Both the position numbers and the translations under genes were made by a program. From Polyangium jinanense (GTDB lineage: Bacteria > Myxococcota > Polyangia > Polyangiales > Polyangiaceae), in contig NZ_JAGTJJ010000007.1 in the NCBI RefSeq assembly GCF_028435365.1, forward strand, positions 1 through 64,000: a stretch of 64,000 bases of DNA, written 5' to 3'. The notes beneath the pieces were generated by a model. The model made no database searches. It worked only from the letters and a program-made list of their open reading frames with translations, and had not been told where the DNA came from. This document shows positions 9,201 through 18,530 of the stretch, piece after piece (position 1 is the stretch's first letter; every line of letters begins with the position of its first letter).

Positions 9201-10987
9201 GCTCGCGTCAAGGTCTTCGCCTCCCGATCACGCGCCTCCCAGAGCTCCGCGGCCGCGAACTGCAGGAGCGGGAGTGGCGTCTTGGCGCGCGACAGTTCGC
9301 CCAGGATCTCGGCGATCATCGCCTCGTCCTCGAAGCGATGCGCGGCCGCCTCCACCGGGCGCATCAGGGCCTCCCGCAAGCCCTCGCGCCCCATGGGCGG
9401 CAGGAGGAAGAGGGCCTGGGTCACCTCGGCCAGGAAATGGGGATCCTCGGCGACGCGGTCGAGGAAATCCGAGCGAATCGTCACGATGACCCGCAGCGGC
9501 GACGAGGCGTCGTCCGCCACGCCGAGAAGGCATTGAAGGAACGCGGATCGCTCGCCCGGATCGGAGACGAGCGTATAAAGCTCTTCGAATTGGTCGACGA
9601 AAACGAGCGCGCGGCTCCCTGGCCCCCGCGCGCGGCAATGGGCGCGCAGGCGGGCGCCGAGCAGGCCCGGCTCGGCGCGGAGATGGCTGGAGGCCGCGGG
9701 GCCGTCCGTTCCGCCTTCGGCGAGCACCTCGGCGAGGGCCTCGCCGAGCGCCGACACGGGGGCGCGGCCCGGGCGCAGGACGAGGACGTCCCAATCCTCG
9801 CCGGAATGCTTCAAGGCCGGAATCACGCCGGCGCGCAGAAACGACGATTTCCCAGCGCCGGAGGGGCCCACCACCGTGACGAGCCGCTGACGACGGAGCC
9901 GCCCCACGACGGCCGCGATGGCCCGCTCGCGGCCGAAAAAACGGCCCGCGTCCGCCTCCTGGAACGCCGAGAGCCCCGCGAACGGCAGCTCCCCCTCGGC
10001 GAGCGCGAGGGGTTTTCCCCCTTCACGCAAGGGCATGAGCGCGGCGAGCAGCTCGTCGGCCGACGCGAATCGCTCCTCCTTTTGCTTGCGCAAGCAGCGG
10101 TCGACGACGTCCGAGAGCGCCGAAAGCTCGGGCAGGACGTCGCGGAGCCTGGGCATGGGCGCATTCACGTCGGCGACGCTTTCGAGCCGCTCCCGCGTGA
10201 GCGGCGCGAGCGGATGCGCGCCAGAGAGCAGCTCGTACAAGAGGACGCCGACCGCCCAGAGATCGGCGCGCGCGTCGACCTTCTCGCCGCGCCATTGCTC
10301 GGGCGCCATGTACGCGAGCGTGCCGCCGTCGCTCGGTTCCAGGCCGTCCCCGCGCCTCGCCAGCCCGAAATCCAGCACTTTGACCCCCCCGGCGTCGAGG
10401 ATCATGATGTTCTCGGGCTTGAGATCGCGGTGGACGACGTCGCGCTCGTGCGCGGCGACGAGCGCGCGGAGGACCGACATCACGATGTCGAGGGCGAGCC
10501 CCTTGGGGAGCACACGGCTCGATCCTCGGGCGCCCGAGGACAGGACGTCCCGCAGCGTGCGGCCCTCGAGGTATTCGAGGACCATGTACGGATGCCCGTC
10601 GGTCTCGTCGACATCGTAGATGACCACGATGTTTTCGTGCTTGCAGAGCGCCGTGGCTCGGGCCTCGGCGAGCAAGCGCGAAGTCGCCTGTCCGCGGTCC
10701 TGGAGGAGCTTGATGGCGACGAGGCGTCCGAGCTTGGTGTCCCGCGCGAGCAGCACGACCCCCATGCCGCCTTCGCCGAGCTTGCGGATGATCTCGTAGT
10801 GCTTGAGGAAGCCGTCGGGCAGAGAGGAGGCCTCGGTGGGCGCGTCTCGCTCGGTGAGCGTGGCGGATGACGCGGCCATCTGCCGCGGGGGCAAGGTCCT
10901 CTCGACACGAGCGAAGTCCGCGGTGACGCTCGCTGCCGTCAGGGGACGGGGGCCGCGTTCTACCTCGTCAGGGACCACGGGGCGCAT
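6266..10987 (-). CDS. Ser/Thr protein kinase fused to STAND NTPase and 15 WD40 repeats
   Basis: A 1573-residue signalling protein. Residues 63-320 are a PknB-type kinase with GEGGMG (71-76), VAIK (90-93), HRDLKPEN (187-194), DFG (207-209) and APEQW. Residues about 335-760 form an nSTAND NTPase ([20 protein letters not shown], Walker A GPSGAGKS at 374-381). A short charged stretch leads to one membrane segment ([21 protein letters not shown]). The rest holds 15 WD40-type repeats of about 42 residues, most with RGH, SPDG and DxTxRxW, enough for two seven-bladed propellers. All kinase catalytic residues are present. The layout puts kinase and NTPase in the cytoplasm and the propellers across the membrane. 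I kept the ATG at 10987; Met38 is an alternative. The FHA-sigma54 gene follows. Confidence 0.92.
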   Translation of the reverse strand: MRPVVPDEVERGPRPLTAASVTADFARVERTLPPRQMAASSATLTERDAPTEASSLPDGFLKHYEIIRKLGEGGMGVVLLARDTKLGRLVAIKLLQDRGQATSRLLAEARATALCKHENIVVIYDVDETDGHPYMVLEYLEGRTLRDVLSSGARGSSRVLPKGLALDIVMSVLRALVAAHERDVVHRDLKPENIMILDAGGVKVLDFGLARRGDGLEPSDGGTLAYMAPEQWRGEKVDARADLWAVGVLLYELLSGAHPLAPLTRERLESVADVNAPMPRLRDVLPELSALSDVVDRCLRKQKEERFASADELLAALMPLREGGKPLALAEGELPFAGLSAFQEADAGRFFGRERAIAAVVGRLRRQRLVTVVGPSGAGKSSFLRAGVIPALKHSGEDWDVLVLRPGRAPVSALGEALAEVLAEGGTDGPAASSHLRAEPGLLGARLRAHCRARGPGSRALVFVDQFEELYTLVSDPGERSAFLQCLLGVADDASSPLRVIVTIRSDFLDRVAEDPHFLAEVTQALFLLPPMGREGLREALMRPVEAAAHRFEDEAMIAEILGELSRAKTPLPLLQFAAAELWEARDREAKTLTRASYERLGGVIGSLSTHADAVFAALSLPSQRLCQAVFLRLVTPERTRAIVSLSELASLADDPTAVEALVQHLCGARLLLLEVGGRPGAVTVEIVHESLIERWPRLAGWLDESTADAQFMARLRAATSQWQAGGEASGLLWRDRAAEEARTWYERRRANPEAERGLPLGRAEERYLLAVIDLQERARRRRQRSIAGAFVILGTVSVLVFFLAMRAQAQARRADAEAARVKEQNAELALQALRGRNATRMLAARKRMDDPTLVLALAREVEPEDIPKEWAEIVSDALSSGVARDEVSGLHGGEPIYTAAISPDGARIVTASGDKTAQILAVGDSQGLATLRGHDAFVMFAAWSPDGTRIVTASGDKTARIWNADGSREPLVLRGHGDALTSVQMSPDGQRVVTASEDGTARVFRAADGRQIALLEHEATVTSARFSPNGKRIVTTSVDGLVRVWSADGWGAPLLLRGHTDEVVAASWSPDGARIATAGKDATVRVWDAAGGAERLTLHGHEDKVMSVAWSRDGKHIASASKDKTARIWNADGAGQPIVLRGHKHWVYTADFSPDGRYLLTASLDRTLRYWDLDEVVAPRVLEGHTEVVNAMAWSPDGARIVTVSRDETARVWRADGEGSPVVLRGHAKEVQSAKWSPDGTRIVTVSRDGTARVWRLDDPSSPVVLDCHPEKVWTVDWSAPGDRIVTASLDGTLRLWASDGSALLAETRTPLEPKSVVQASFDPGGTRIVVTDGTGNVYLWNVDDEGELVLLGQQGARFDPTHWSPDVQWSPDGSRIITSFVDSAARIWNVRDAAAPPLALRGHESNVTSASWSSDGARVVTTSSDGTARVWSADGSGQPWVLHGHGDTVSWASMSPDGTHIATASADTTVRVFHADGSGQPFVLGGSPLAVVRADWSPDGKYIAQLSEEKVIRVWRAVEPFTGPDDARLWRATSYCIPVPIRRELLQVTESEARRDQQACERRVAEARAAE

Positions 10988-11220
10988 CGGTCGGTCTAGC
11001 TAGGTGGCAGCGTGCGCATGACGTGTGTCGCAGCCGTCGTCGGTTCCTTGACGGATCTCGTCTCGGCTATCACTGCTCCGGAGCGTGATCAACTGCCTTG
11101 CCGATGGCAGCCTGCGAGCGGAGATGTCGAGTGTACGCCTGCCAGCCGTGATGCTGGACGAATCCAGATGGCGTTGGCCGGTGCGCCAGGGTAGGAAGGC
11201 CGCCCAGAGGAGCACGGGAT

Positions 11221-11769
11221 ATGAGTCGTGACAAAACGGACGAAGTCGTCGAGCATCTCCGCCGCAATGGTGGGCGCGCCAAGCTTTGGTTTGGCGAGTT
11301 CCGGGATCCGAAGCCGCTCGACGCCTCGGCTCTCTCGTCGCTCACGCTGCCCGACGGCCGTCCGCTGCCGCCGAGCCTCTCGACCTGGCTCGCCTACGAC
11401 GCGACCTGGTTCGGCCTTTTGCCAGGCTCGCCGCCGCGGCTCGCCGCGAAGCCCTTGCGCGACATTCTCATGGACTGGGCGATCGCGAGCGCGCGCGCGA
11501 TGCCCGAGGGCTACGAAGACCCTTATCCCATGACCAACGAGCAGGTGGTCGAGTCCTGGATCGAGCTCCTGCCCGACCCGGCGATGGCGGACGCGCTCGC
11601 CATCGAGCTTCCCGGGGGGGACCAGGACCACATCCTGCTTTTCCACCGCGCCCATCGCGACGGCGAATATCCGATCCTCGGCTGCCACAAGCGTTTCGAG
11701 TTCTGGTTCAAATACGAAAGCTTCGGCGACTTCCTGGCGCATTACTTCGGCCTCACGGACCCTGCGTGA
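11221..11769 (+). CDS. SUKH (SMI1/KNR4)-like protein
   Basis: A soluble 182-residue protein. The middle part (RPLPPSLSTWLAYDATWFGLLPG) and the end (YPILGCHKRFEFWFKYESFGDFLAHYFGL) recall the SMI1/KNR4 fold, a family whose bacterial members are often immunity proteins or house-keeping adaptors. An AGGAG site stands eight bases before the ATG. It converges on the M16 peptidase gene with a gap of 19 bases and has no toxin neighbour, so immunity is not indicated. The family call rests on pattern resemblance only. Confidence 0.6.
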   Translation: MSRDKTDEVVEHLRRNGGRAKLWFGEFRDPKPLDASALSSLTLPDGRPLPPSLSTWLAYDATWFGLLPGSPPRLAAKPLRDILMDWAIASARAMPEGYEDPYPMTNEQVVESWIELLPDPAMADALAIELPGGDQDHILLFHRAHRDGEYPILGCHKRFEFWFKYESFGDFLAHYFGLTDPA

Positions 11770-11788
11770 CGGGCGCGAAAGCGCACGC

Positions 11789-14545
11789 TTACGGAAAAGC
11801 CCCCGCTGCGGCGGCGCGCGTCGGGGCTTCGTCGCCCACGAGCGAGAGGGTCGGGCTCCCCGCGGCGCAGCGCCGGAAGCCTTCCTTGACGTCGTCAGGC
11901 GTGACCGACGCGAGCGCGCTTCCATATTGGTCGACCACGCCGAGCGAGACCCCCGTGTGCCGCGCGTCGAGCACGGCCTCCACAATCGCGTCGTTCGTCA
12001 CATGCGAAAGCACGCGCTGCCGGGCCAGCTTGAGGCGCGCCGCGTCGAGCTCTCCCGGGGCGAGCTTGCCCTCTTCGAGCTCGCGCAGGACGTCGCGTAG
12101 CACCACGAGCGCCTCGCCGAGCCGCCCTTGATCCGCGTCCGCGCGAATCGACAAGTGCGCGGCGCCGCCCCAGAGCGTGGCCGCGAAGCCATTCGCCACG
12201 TATGTCATGCCCAGGCGGCGCCGCAAGACCGCGTGCAGCCGCGCCTCGGCGAGCTGGGCCATGAGCTCGTAACGCGCCGGCGAGTGGCCTTGCAACGGCG
12301 GCAAGAGGCAACCGAAATGGAGCGTGGCACGGGTGGCGCCGGGCCGGTTCGTCACGAAGATCTGTGGCTGCTTTGCGCGTGTTTCGCCGATCTTTGGCAA
12401 TGCGGGCAGCTTTTGCGCCGGGGCATCGTCCGCCCAGTCCCCGAAGACCTCCTCGATGGCCTTCTCCACCTCCGAGGGAACGACGTCGCCCACCACGGCC
12501 AGCACCGCGTTGCGCGGCGCGTGGTGCTGCGTCAGCCACGCCTCGGCCCCTTCGCGCTCCACGCGCAGAAGATCGGCCGGGAGGACGCTATGCGCGAACG
12601 GATGAGGCCCGTACAGGCCCTTCCAGAAGTCGATCTCGCCGCGCTTGGCAGGATTGGCGCGGTTATGCTCGAGGTCCGTGGCTGCCGCGCGTGCCTTCAA
12701 AAGGAAACTCGAGGGCGGGATCTGCATGGATCGCACGGACCACGCGAGGGCCTGCAGCATGCTGGCCGTGTTGCCCGTGGCCGCGTCGAGCACGTATTCG
12801 ACTCTCTCCGAGCCGATGCGGCGGCGCAGCGACCCGCCAAACGCGGTCCACGGCTCCGAGGCGGCTTGGCCTGTTTGCATGGCGACATGCGCCTCCGCAG
12901 GCGAGGCGGACGTCCGCGGACTGCCGCGCAGGAGCAGCCCCGCGGTGACCACGGGTTTGGAAGAACGAACCCCAATGATCACTTCCAAACCGTTTGGCAA
13001 GACATACTGCCGGTAGCCTGCGAACCCCGGCGCACGCGCGATCCGGCGGATTCGCTCCGCGTCCACTTGCACGGGCGTCCGCTCGTCGTCGCGCCCCACT
13101 GCGTCGCTACGCGAGGCGGGCGCGGGCCCCGGCGCGCCGCCTTTGGCGGGCACCACGTAGACGGCGCGCGCACGCTTGCGCCCCAGGTATTCCGCGCCGA
13201 GCCCGGCGATCTGCCCCTGCTCGGCGCCCGCGAGGTCATTGATGGAGCGCAGATACCACGAGGAAGTGCCCGCGAAATGCGTGCTCCGCGCCATCTCGAG
13301 GGCGTGCCCGGCAGGGTGCTCCATTTCGAGCAGCGCGCCGAGGATCGCCTTTCTCTGCTGATTGACGAAGGCGCGCTCCCAGTACGCGGCCTGCACCGTC
13401 TGGGGTAGGGGGGCCACCATCTGATCCACCTCGCCGAGGATGCGCCCGAGGCTCGCGGCCGGGTCCGACGCGTTGCGGAGCGGGACCGAGACCAGCAACA
13501 TCGACGCGTCGCGGCCCTCGATGAGGAGCGTGCCGATGCTCCCGAATTCGTGCACTTCCCTGAAGGTGCGGTCCAGGTACTCGTCGAGCGCGCGTTTGAG
13601 CAGCCGGAGCTGCTGCCGCCCGGCGAAGAGGGCACTCGGCAGCGACCAGCCGATCCAGAGCTCGGGCATGGAGACCGGGGCCTCGATCTGCGGGAGCGCG
13701 GCGGAGCGCGGCGGCGGCGCGGGCGGCACGGCGGGCTTCGCGGCCTGCGCGCGCGAAGGCGCCCCCGAAGCCGGCGCGGCCGTGAGCTCGCGGGGCAAGA
13801 TCGTGTGCACGGCCTGCTCGACCTCCTTCAAAGCAACGTCGCCGACGATGACCATCGTGGTGTCATGGGGGCGGTAATGCTGGCGCACGAAGCCTTTGGC
13901 GTCGTCGAGGGTCAGGGAGGCGAGGCTCTCCAGGGTGCCGATCGGGGGGCGTGCGTAGGGGTGATCCGCGGGGAAGAGGGCGACCTGCATGGCGCCGAAG
14001 ACGCGGCCGGCGGGGCCTAGCTCGCTGCGGTCACGCAGCTCCGCGCGCACGATCTCGAGCTCGACCTGGATATCGTCGGGCAAGAGCCCCTCTGTCGGCG
14101 CGATCATCCTCGCCCCGGCGAGCCGGAGGAGATCGGGCAACGCATCTGCGGGCCCCATCTCGTAATAGGCGGTGGCATCCAAACTGGTCATCCCGTTCCA
14201 GCGCGCCGCGCCGGCCTGCTCGAGCAGCCCTTCGAACGTCGCTTTGCCGTAGGGTCTGGCGCGGTAGGCGAGGTGCTCGACGAAATGGGCGAGGCCCTCC
14301 TTTCCCTTCGGATCGCTGCTCGCGCCTGCGCCGATGAAGGTGAATACTCCAACGAACGGCGCGCGCGTGTCCCGCTCGACGAGGACCCGTAGGCCCGAGG
14401 GCAGCATGATCTCCACGCCCTCCATCGGAACGGGCGGGATGTGGAGGTTCGCGTGTTCCGGGACGACGGAGGGCCGCTGCTCCACGCAGGCCGGAAGAAG
14501 TGCCAGCGCGGCCGCGACGAACCCGGTGCGGAGGAGGTTGTGCAT
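11789..14545 (-). CDS. M16 family zinc metallopeptidase, lipoprotein
   Basis: A 918-residue two-lobed M16 (pitrilysin/insulinase) peptidase. The signal peptide ends in LLPAC with the lipid-accepting Cys at 20. The catalytic zinc motif HFVEH is at 87-91, and a Glu near 169 (IVRAELRD) is at the right spacing for the third zinc ligand, so the N-terminal lobe should be active. A Pro/Ala-rich linker follows near 265, then two M16_C-like regions and a degenerate second half starting near YRQYVLPNGLEVIIG, which lacks HxxEH. A protein of this plan degrades peptides in the periplasm or at the outer membrane. The gene stands alone between a convergent SUKH-like gene and the CBS/nitric oxide reductase pair. 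Confidence 0.9.
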   Translation of the reverse strand: MHNLLRTGFVAAALALLPACVEQRPSVVPEHANLHIPPVPMEGVEIMLPSGLRVLVERDTRAPFVGVFTFIGAGASSDPKGKEGLAHFVEHLAYRARPYGKATFEGLLEQAGAARWNGMTSLDATAYYEMGPADALPDLLRLAGARMIAPTEGLLPDDIQVELEIVRAELRDRSELGPAGRVFGAMQVALFPADHPYARPPIGTLESLASLTLDDAKGFVRQHYRPHDTTMVIVGDVALKEVEQAVHTILPRELTAAPASGAPSRAQAAKPAVPPAPPPRSAALPQIEAPVSMPELWIGWSLPSALFAGRQQLRLLKRALDEYLDRTFREVHEFGSIGTLLIEGRDASMLLVSVPLRNASDPAASLGRILGEVDQMVAPLPQTVQAAYWERAFVNQQRKAILGALLEMEHPAGHALEMARSTHFAGTSSWYLRSINDLAGAEQGQIAGLGAEYLGRKRARAVYVVPAKGGAPGPAPASRSDAVGRDDERTPVQVDAERIRRIARAPGFAGYRQYVLPNGLEVIIGVRSSKPVVTAGLLLRGSPRTSASPAEAHVAMQTGQAASEPWTAFGGSLRRRIGSERVEYVLDAATGNTASMLQALAWSVRSMQIPPSSFLLKARAAATDLEHNRANPAKRGEIDFWKGLYGPHPFAHSVLPADLLRVEREGAEAWLTQHHAPRNAVLAVVGDVVPSEVEKAIEEVFGDWADDAPAQKLPALPKIGETRAKQPQIFVTNRPGATRATLHFGCLLPPLQGHSPARYELMAQLAEARLHAVLRRRLGMTYVANGFAATLWGGAAHLSIRADADQGRLGEALVVLRDVLRELEEGKLAPGELDAARLKLARQRVLSHVTNDAIVEAVLDARHTGVSLGVVDQYGSALASVTPDDVKEGFRRCAAGSPTLSLVGDEAPTRAAAAGAFP

Positions 14546-14667
14546 CGGAGGGACAGACTATACGAAAGCTGCCCCTCCTTGAAGCAGGGCGATACGCCCC
14601 CCTTCGTTCTCTCGACCCCCCGACCGCCCCGACGAGAACATCCGGTCCCGGCAATGACCGGTCGATG

Positions 14668-15507
14668 CTAGGCCTTCCGGCCGACGAGCACCGCGAGGAC
14701 GTCGACGTAGGTGACGATTCCGACGATTCGTTCGGACGTATCCAGGACGCAGATCGCCGTCTGTCGCTCGTCGAGGATCTTGTCGGCGATCTCGAGCACC
14801 GAGGCGTCTTGAGGGACGGTCACGACGCCGGTCCGCATGACGGAGCCGACGGTTTTTCCTTCCAGATCGGCCGCGCCGTCTTGGTTCAGCATCGTCGCCG
14901 CGTCGCCCACCGAGGCGCGTAGCTCTCGACTGCTGAACATCCCGACGGCACGCCCGACCGCATTGACGACGGGCAGATATCGTAGCTCCGATCGTACGAG
15001 GATCTGGATGGCCTCCCGGAGCGCCAGGTCCGTGCTTATCGTCATCACGCGGCGATGCATGATGTCGCGCGCGAGCGGAATGCCGCTCGGGCCTGCCGTG
15101 CCCTTGTGCGCCAGGCGCCCGCGTTCGGCGAGGATATCCATGCTCGTCAGGATGCCGACGAGATGTTCGCGCTCGTCGAGGACGGGCAGGCAATCGATGC
15201 GGCGAGCCACCATGCGGGCGCTCGCCTCTTCCACGCTCGCCTCCGGGCGCGTCGTCTCGACCGGGGAGGTCATCACGTCGCGCACGACCATGTCGAGCAG
15301 GGGCCCGTCCTTCAATCCGAGGATGTCACGATCGCTCAGGATGCCGACGAGCGTTGCGCCGCGCATGACGGGCAGGTGCCGAACGCTCCCCTGGTACATG
15401 AGCTGTGCCGCCACGGCCACGCTTTCGGTATCCTGGACCGTCAGCAGCGTGCGCGTCATCAGCTCTTGCACGGGTTTGCCCTCGAATCGCCTTGCTCGTG
15501 GCTGCAT
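14668..15507 (-). CDS. Four-CBS-domain regulatory protein
   Basis: A protein of 279 residues made of four CBS motifs as two Bateman modules: VQELMTRTLLTVQDTESV, VRDVMTSPVETTRPEASV, ARDIMHRRVMTISTDLAL and VGSVMRTGVVTVPQDASV each begin a repeat, and each repeat closes with a VGILS/VGIVT-type strand. CBS pairs bind adenine nucleotides and act as energy sensors. The ATG at 15507 lies two bases after the stop of the nitric oxide reductase gene; longer frames would run antiparallel through reductase sequence. Coupling to the reductase suggests a role in its control or in the same anaerobic or NO response, but no target is visible. Confidence 0.9.
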   Translation of the reverse strand: MQPRARRFEGKPVQELMTRTLLTVQDTESVAVAAQLMYQGSVRHLPVMRGATLVGILSDRDILGLKDGPLLDMVVRDVMTSPVETTRPEASVEEASARMVARRIDCLPVLDEREHLVGILTSMDILAERGRLAHKGTAGPSGIPLARDIMHRRVMTISTDLALREAIQILVRSELRYLPVVNAVGRAVGMFSSRELRASVGDAATMLNQDGAADLEGKTVGSVMRTGVVTVPQDASVLEIADKILDERQTAICVLDTSERIVGIVTYVDVLAVLVGRKA

Positions 15508-15509
15508 CG

Positions 15510-17879
15510 TCAATTCCCTCCCGCGAGCGGCGGCAGGGTAGCGGGCGTGCCGGACAGCTCTTCGGGGTTTTCCGGAGGGGGCGGCAAGCTCGGGGTGGCC
15601 GTGGTCTCTTGTGGCGACAGCGACCAACCGGTCCGGAGACCGAGCAAGAAGTATCCGAGGGCGACGATCCCCGCGGCGAAGATCGTATCCCCGAGGACGC
15701 GCGACCAGCGGAAGCCGTCCATGAGGGGCGTCTGGAGAAACTCGGCCGAGCGCGCGTACCACATGCCCTTCTCCACGCTGGCGATCGATTGCATGATGCC
15801 TACGGGCAAGAGGCTCACGAAGGCCATTGCGGCGAGCCCGATGTTGATGGCCCAGAAAGCGAAGGAGAGCGCGCCTGTCCTCCACACGAACCGCGCCGAA
15901 ACGCCGCGCAGGCAGAAGAGCATGAGCCCGAACCCGAGCATGCCGTACACCCCGAACATCGCGGTATGCCCGTGCACGGGCGTCGTGTTCAGGCCCTGCA
16001 TGTAATACAGCGCGATCGGCGGGTTGATCAGGAAGCCGAAGAGGCCCGCGCCGACGAGGTTCCAGAACGCCACGGCCACGAAGAAGTAGATGGGCCATTT
16101 GTAGCTCGTGACCCAGGGACGGAGCCCGATCAGGCGGAGATTGCCGTACGCCTCGAATCCAATGAGCGAGAGCGGCACGACCTCGAGCGCGCTGAACACG
16201 GCGCCGAGCGCGAGGACGGGCATGGGCGTGCCCGTGAAATAGAGGTGGTGGAAGGTCCCGATCACGCCGCCGCTGAGGAAGACGATGGTCGAGAACAGCA
16301 CCGCGCGGCTCGCGGAGCCCGGCCGGAGCAGGCCGAGGCGGACGAGGAGGAAGGCGATGATGACGGTCGCGAAGACCTCGAAGAAGCCCTCGACCCAGAG
16401 GTGCACCACCCACCAGCGCCAGTATTCGACCATCGAGAGGTGGGAGTGGCGCCCCCACATGAGCCCAGCGGCATAAAACATCGCAATGCCGAGGGACGAG
16501 AGCAGGAACAACCCGACCAGGGTCCGCTGTTCGTCACGCCGCGCGAGCGCCGGACGCAGGGCGCGGACCATGAGCACGAGCCAAAGGACGAGCCCCACGA
16601 AGAGGAAGATCTGCCAGAATCGGCCGATATCCGTGTATTCGAGGCCCTGGTGCCCGAACCAGAAGCTCGCGTCGAGCCCCATGCGCTGCCGGGTCGAATA
16701 CCACGTCCCGAAGAGCGAGCCGACGACGATGACGAGGAGGCAGGTGAAGAGAAAATTCACGCCTGCGCGCTGAAAACGTGGCTCCACACCGCCCACGGCC
16801 GGCGCCACGAAGAGCCCGGTCGCGAGCCAGGTCGTGGCGATCCAGAAGATGGCGAGCTGGACGTGCCACGTCCGCGTGACGGAATAAGGCAGGATCTCGG
16901 CGAGCGGGATGCCATAAAAGCCGGAGCCCTCCACGCCGTAATGCGCGCTCACCGCGCCGAGCCCGACCTGCGCCATGCACAGCGCGGCGGCGACCCAGAA
17001 GAACTTGACCGTGGCCCGCATGGAAGGCGTCGGTTCGAGCTGGAGGAGGGGATCCTTGCGGGGGAGGAGCGACGGCGGCGCTTCCTCCTCGTGCCCCTTC
17101 GCGGCAAAGTACCAGGACAAACCGCCGATGCCCGCGAGGAGCAGGACGAAGCTCACGATCGACCAGACCACGATCGGCGCGGTCACGCGGTTGCCTACGA
17201 GCTCGTCCGGCGGCCAGTTGTTCGTGTAGGAGACGGGCTCGCCGGCGCGCTCGGTCACGCAGGACCAGGAGGCCCAGAAGAAGAAGGCGTTCATCATGCG
17301 CCGGCGCTCGGGATCGGGCACGCTGCGAGGCGGGATCGCATAGGCCTCGCGCAGGGAGCCGAGCGTCGGGTCGTCGCCGAACAGGCCATCGTAATGGCTG
17401 GCCGTGGCCCGAATGGCGGCGGCGCGGCGGGACGAGACGCGTAGGTCGCCGGTCGCAGGGTCGTACGTGTTCTTTCGTATCTCGGCCTGCACGAGCGCCT
17501 CGGTGGCGGCCCGCTTCGGGGCGTCGAGCGCTTCGAAGCTTTGGCCATACTCCGCGCGAGCGATGGACTCGGCCAGGGACGTGCCTTCGCGATGAAGCCA
17601 ATCCGCGGACCAATCGGGGGCCACGTAACCCCCGTGCCCCCAGATCGAGCCCACTTCCTGGCCCCCCATCGACTGCCAGACGCTCTTGCCGTCCTGGATG
17701 TCGTCCAGCGTGAAGAGCACGACGCCATCCTCGGTGATGACGCGTTGTGGCAATGGGGGCGCCTTTTGATGAATCTGCCAACCGAAGAATCCTAGGACCG
17801 CGAACGACGCCACGATGACGATCGTGAGCGAGATCCACAACCCTCGGAGGGTGCCCTTCGTGCTTCTTCCTGTTCCCAT
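15510..17879 (-). CDS. norZ: Quinol-dependent nitric oxide reductase (qNOR)
   Basis: A 789-residue single-subunit NO reductase that reduces two NO to N2O with electrons from quinol. After the first membrane helix (residues 10-35) comes the long periplasmic part typical of qNOR, a fused NorC-like region without the haem c motif (DDIQDGKSVWQSMGGQEVGSIWGHGGY, then NNWPPDE). The NorB core of about a dozen helices follows, with FHHLYFTG and WWVVHLWVEGFFEVF, which hold His ligands and the glutamates of the active site. I chose the ATG at 17879; a TTG 60 bases upstream would add a polar lead. Detoxification of NO is likelier than full denitrification, since no nitrite or N2O reductase gene is present. 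Gene symbol follows common qNOR usage. Confidence 0.92.
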   Translation of the reverse strand: MGTGRSTKGTLRGLWISLTIVIVASFAVLGFFGWQIHQKAPPLPQRVITEDGVVLFTLDDIQDGKSVWQSMGGQEVGSIWGHGGYVAPDWSADWLHREGTSLAESIARAEYGQSFEALDAPKRAATEALVQAEIRKNTYDPATGDLRVSSRRAAAIRATASHYDGLFGDDPTLGSLREAYAIPPRSVPDPERRRMMNAFFFWASWSCVTERAGEPVSYTNNWPPDELVGNRVTAPIVVWSIVSFVLLLAGIGGLSWYFAAKGHEEEAPPSLLPRKDPLLQLEPTPSMRATVKFFWVAAALCMAQVGLGAVSAHYGVEGSGFYGIPLAEILPYSVTRTWHVQLAIFWIATTWLATGLFVAPAVGGVEPRFQRAGVNFLFTCLLVIVVGSLFGTWYSTRQRMGLDASFWFGHQGLEYTDIGRFWQIFLFVGLVLWLVLMVRALRPALARRDEQRTLVGLFLLSSLGIAMFYAAGLMWGRHSHLSMVEYWRWWVVHLWVEGFFEVFATVIIAFLLVRLGLLRPGSASRAVLFSTIVFLSGGVIGTFHHLYFTGTPMPVLALGAVFSALEVVPLSLIGFEAYGNLRLIGLRPWVTSYKWPIYFFVAVAFWNLVGAGLFGFLINPPIALYYMQGLNTTPVHGHTAMFGVYGMLGFGLMLFCLRGVSARFVWRTGALSFAFWAINIGLAAMAFVSLLPVGIMQSIASVEKGMWYARSAEFLQTPLMDGFRWSRVLGDTIFAAGIVALGYFLLGLRTGWSLSPQETTATPSLPPPPENPEELSGTPATLPPLAGGN

Positions 17880-18032
17880 GCTCGCTTGCTGCCCTCTCCC
17901 CCTCCCGACCCGGATGGAATCGTGCCGCTTGCCGAGCAAGGACCATGCTCACGCGTCGGATCCCGGCAAACCATGCGTCCGTCCGCGGGAGCGTCGGGAC
18001 CCCATCCCATCGAAGGGGCGCGGCGCCCGGGC

Positions 18033-18077
18033 GCGTGGCGCACGGTTTGCGCGTGTGCGGCAGGGTTTGCGCCACGC
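18033..18077. promoter_or_regulatory. Inverted repeat upstream of the nitric oxide reductase gene
   Basis: The 10-base arms GCGTGGCGCA (18033-18042) and TGCGCCACGC (18068-18077) are perfect complements around a 25-base centre that also holds two GGTTTGCGC-like direct repeats. It lies about 155 bases before the reductase start and 73 bases past the 3' end of the response regulator gene, so it may be an operator for the former or a transcript end of the latter. No FNR/NnrR box was recognised in the gap. Confidence 0.4.
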
Positions 18078-18149
18078 GGTGCCTCACGAGGGTCGCGCTG
18101 GGCCAAGGCGCTGCCTGTGGCCGTGGAACGCTTTGCTCGCGTCCCGCGG

Positions 18150-18530
18150 CTATCGCCATTGCGTCATGATTTCCACCAGACGCTCGAGATTGTACGGCTT
18201 CTGCAGCACGGGCCGGTCGCGATCGGACTCGCGCAGCCCTGCTTTCCCGTATCCGGTCATGAAGACGAACGGGAGACCCCGCTCGGCGAGGATGTCGGCC
18301 ACGGCATAGACCTTCTCGCCGGCGATGTTGACGTCCAGCCCCGCCCCATCGATCGCCTCCTCGCGGGCCAACCGAAGCGCGTCCTTCAGGTTCAATGCCG
18401 GGCCGATCACCTCGCAGCCGAGGTCGGTCAGGGCGTCTTCGAGGTACGAGGCGATCATGGCTTCATCCTCGACGATGAGGATGCGGAGTCCCTGCAGCAC
18501 ACCCGCGTTCTTGGGATCCAGGTTCGTCAT
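18150..18530 (-). CDS. Single-domain response regulator
   Basis: A 126-residue receiver domain with no output domain: LRILIVEDEAMIASYLEDAL at the N-terminus, predicted phospho-acceptor Asp66 (AGLDVNI), MTGYG, and LQKPYNLERLVEIM with the conserved Lys. This is the form usually paired with HWE-type histidine kinases. The ATG at 18530 overlaps the stop of the kinase gene by four bases (ATGA), so the two are coupled and almost surely partners. A longer frame to 18743 is only antisense-like extension inside the kinase gene. Confidence 0.93.
   Translation of the reverse strand: MTNLDPKNAGVLQGLRILIVEDEAMIASYLEDALTDLGCEVIGPALNLKDALRLAREEAIDGAGLDVNIAGEKVYAVADILAERGLPFVFMTGYGKAGLRESDRDRPVLQKPYNLERLVEIMTQWR

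Noticed and set aside
6878..10870. A 1330-codon open frame antisense to the WD40 kinase
   Set aside because: Composition is Arg/Gly/Asp-rich shadow; the opposite strand encodes a complete kinase-STAND-WD40 protein.
11221..11769. Immunity protein of a toxin pair
   Set aside because: SUKH-like but with no toxin gene next to it.
14668..16458. Extension of the CBS protein to 596 residues
   Set aside because: The upstream half lies in a wrong frame of the nitric oxide reductase gene; the ATG at 15507 fits the family.
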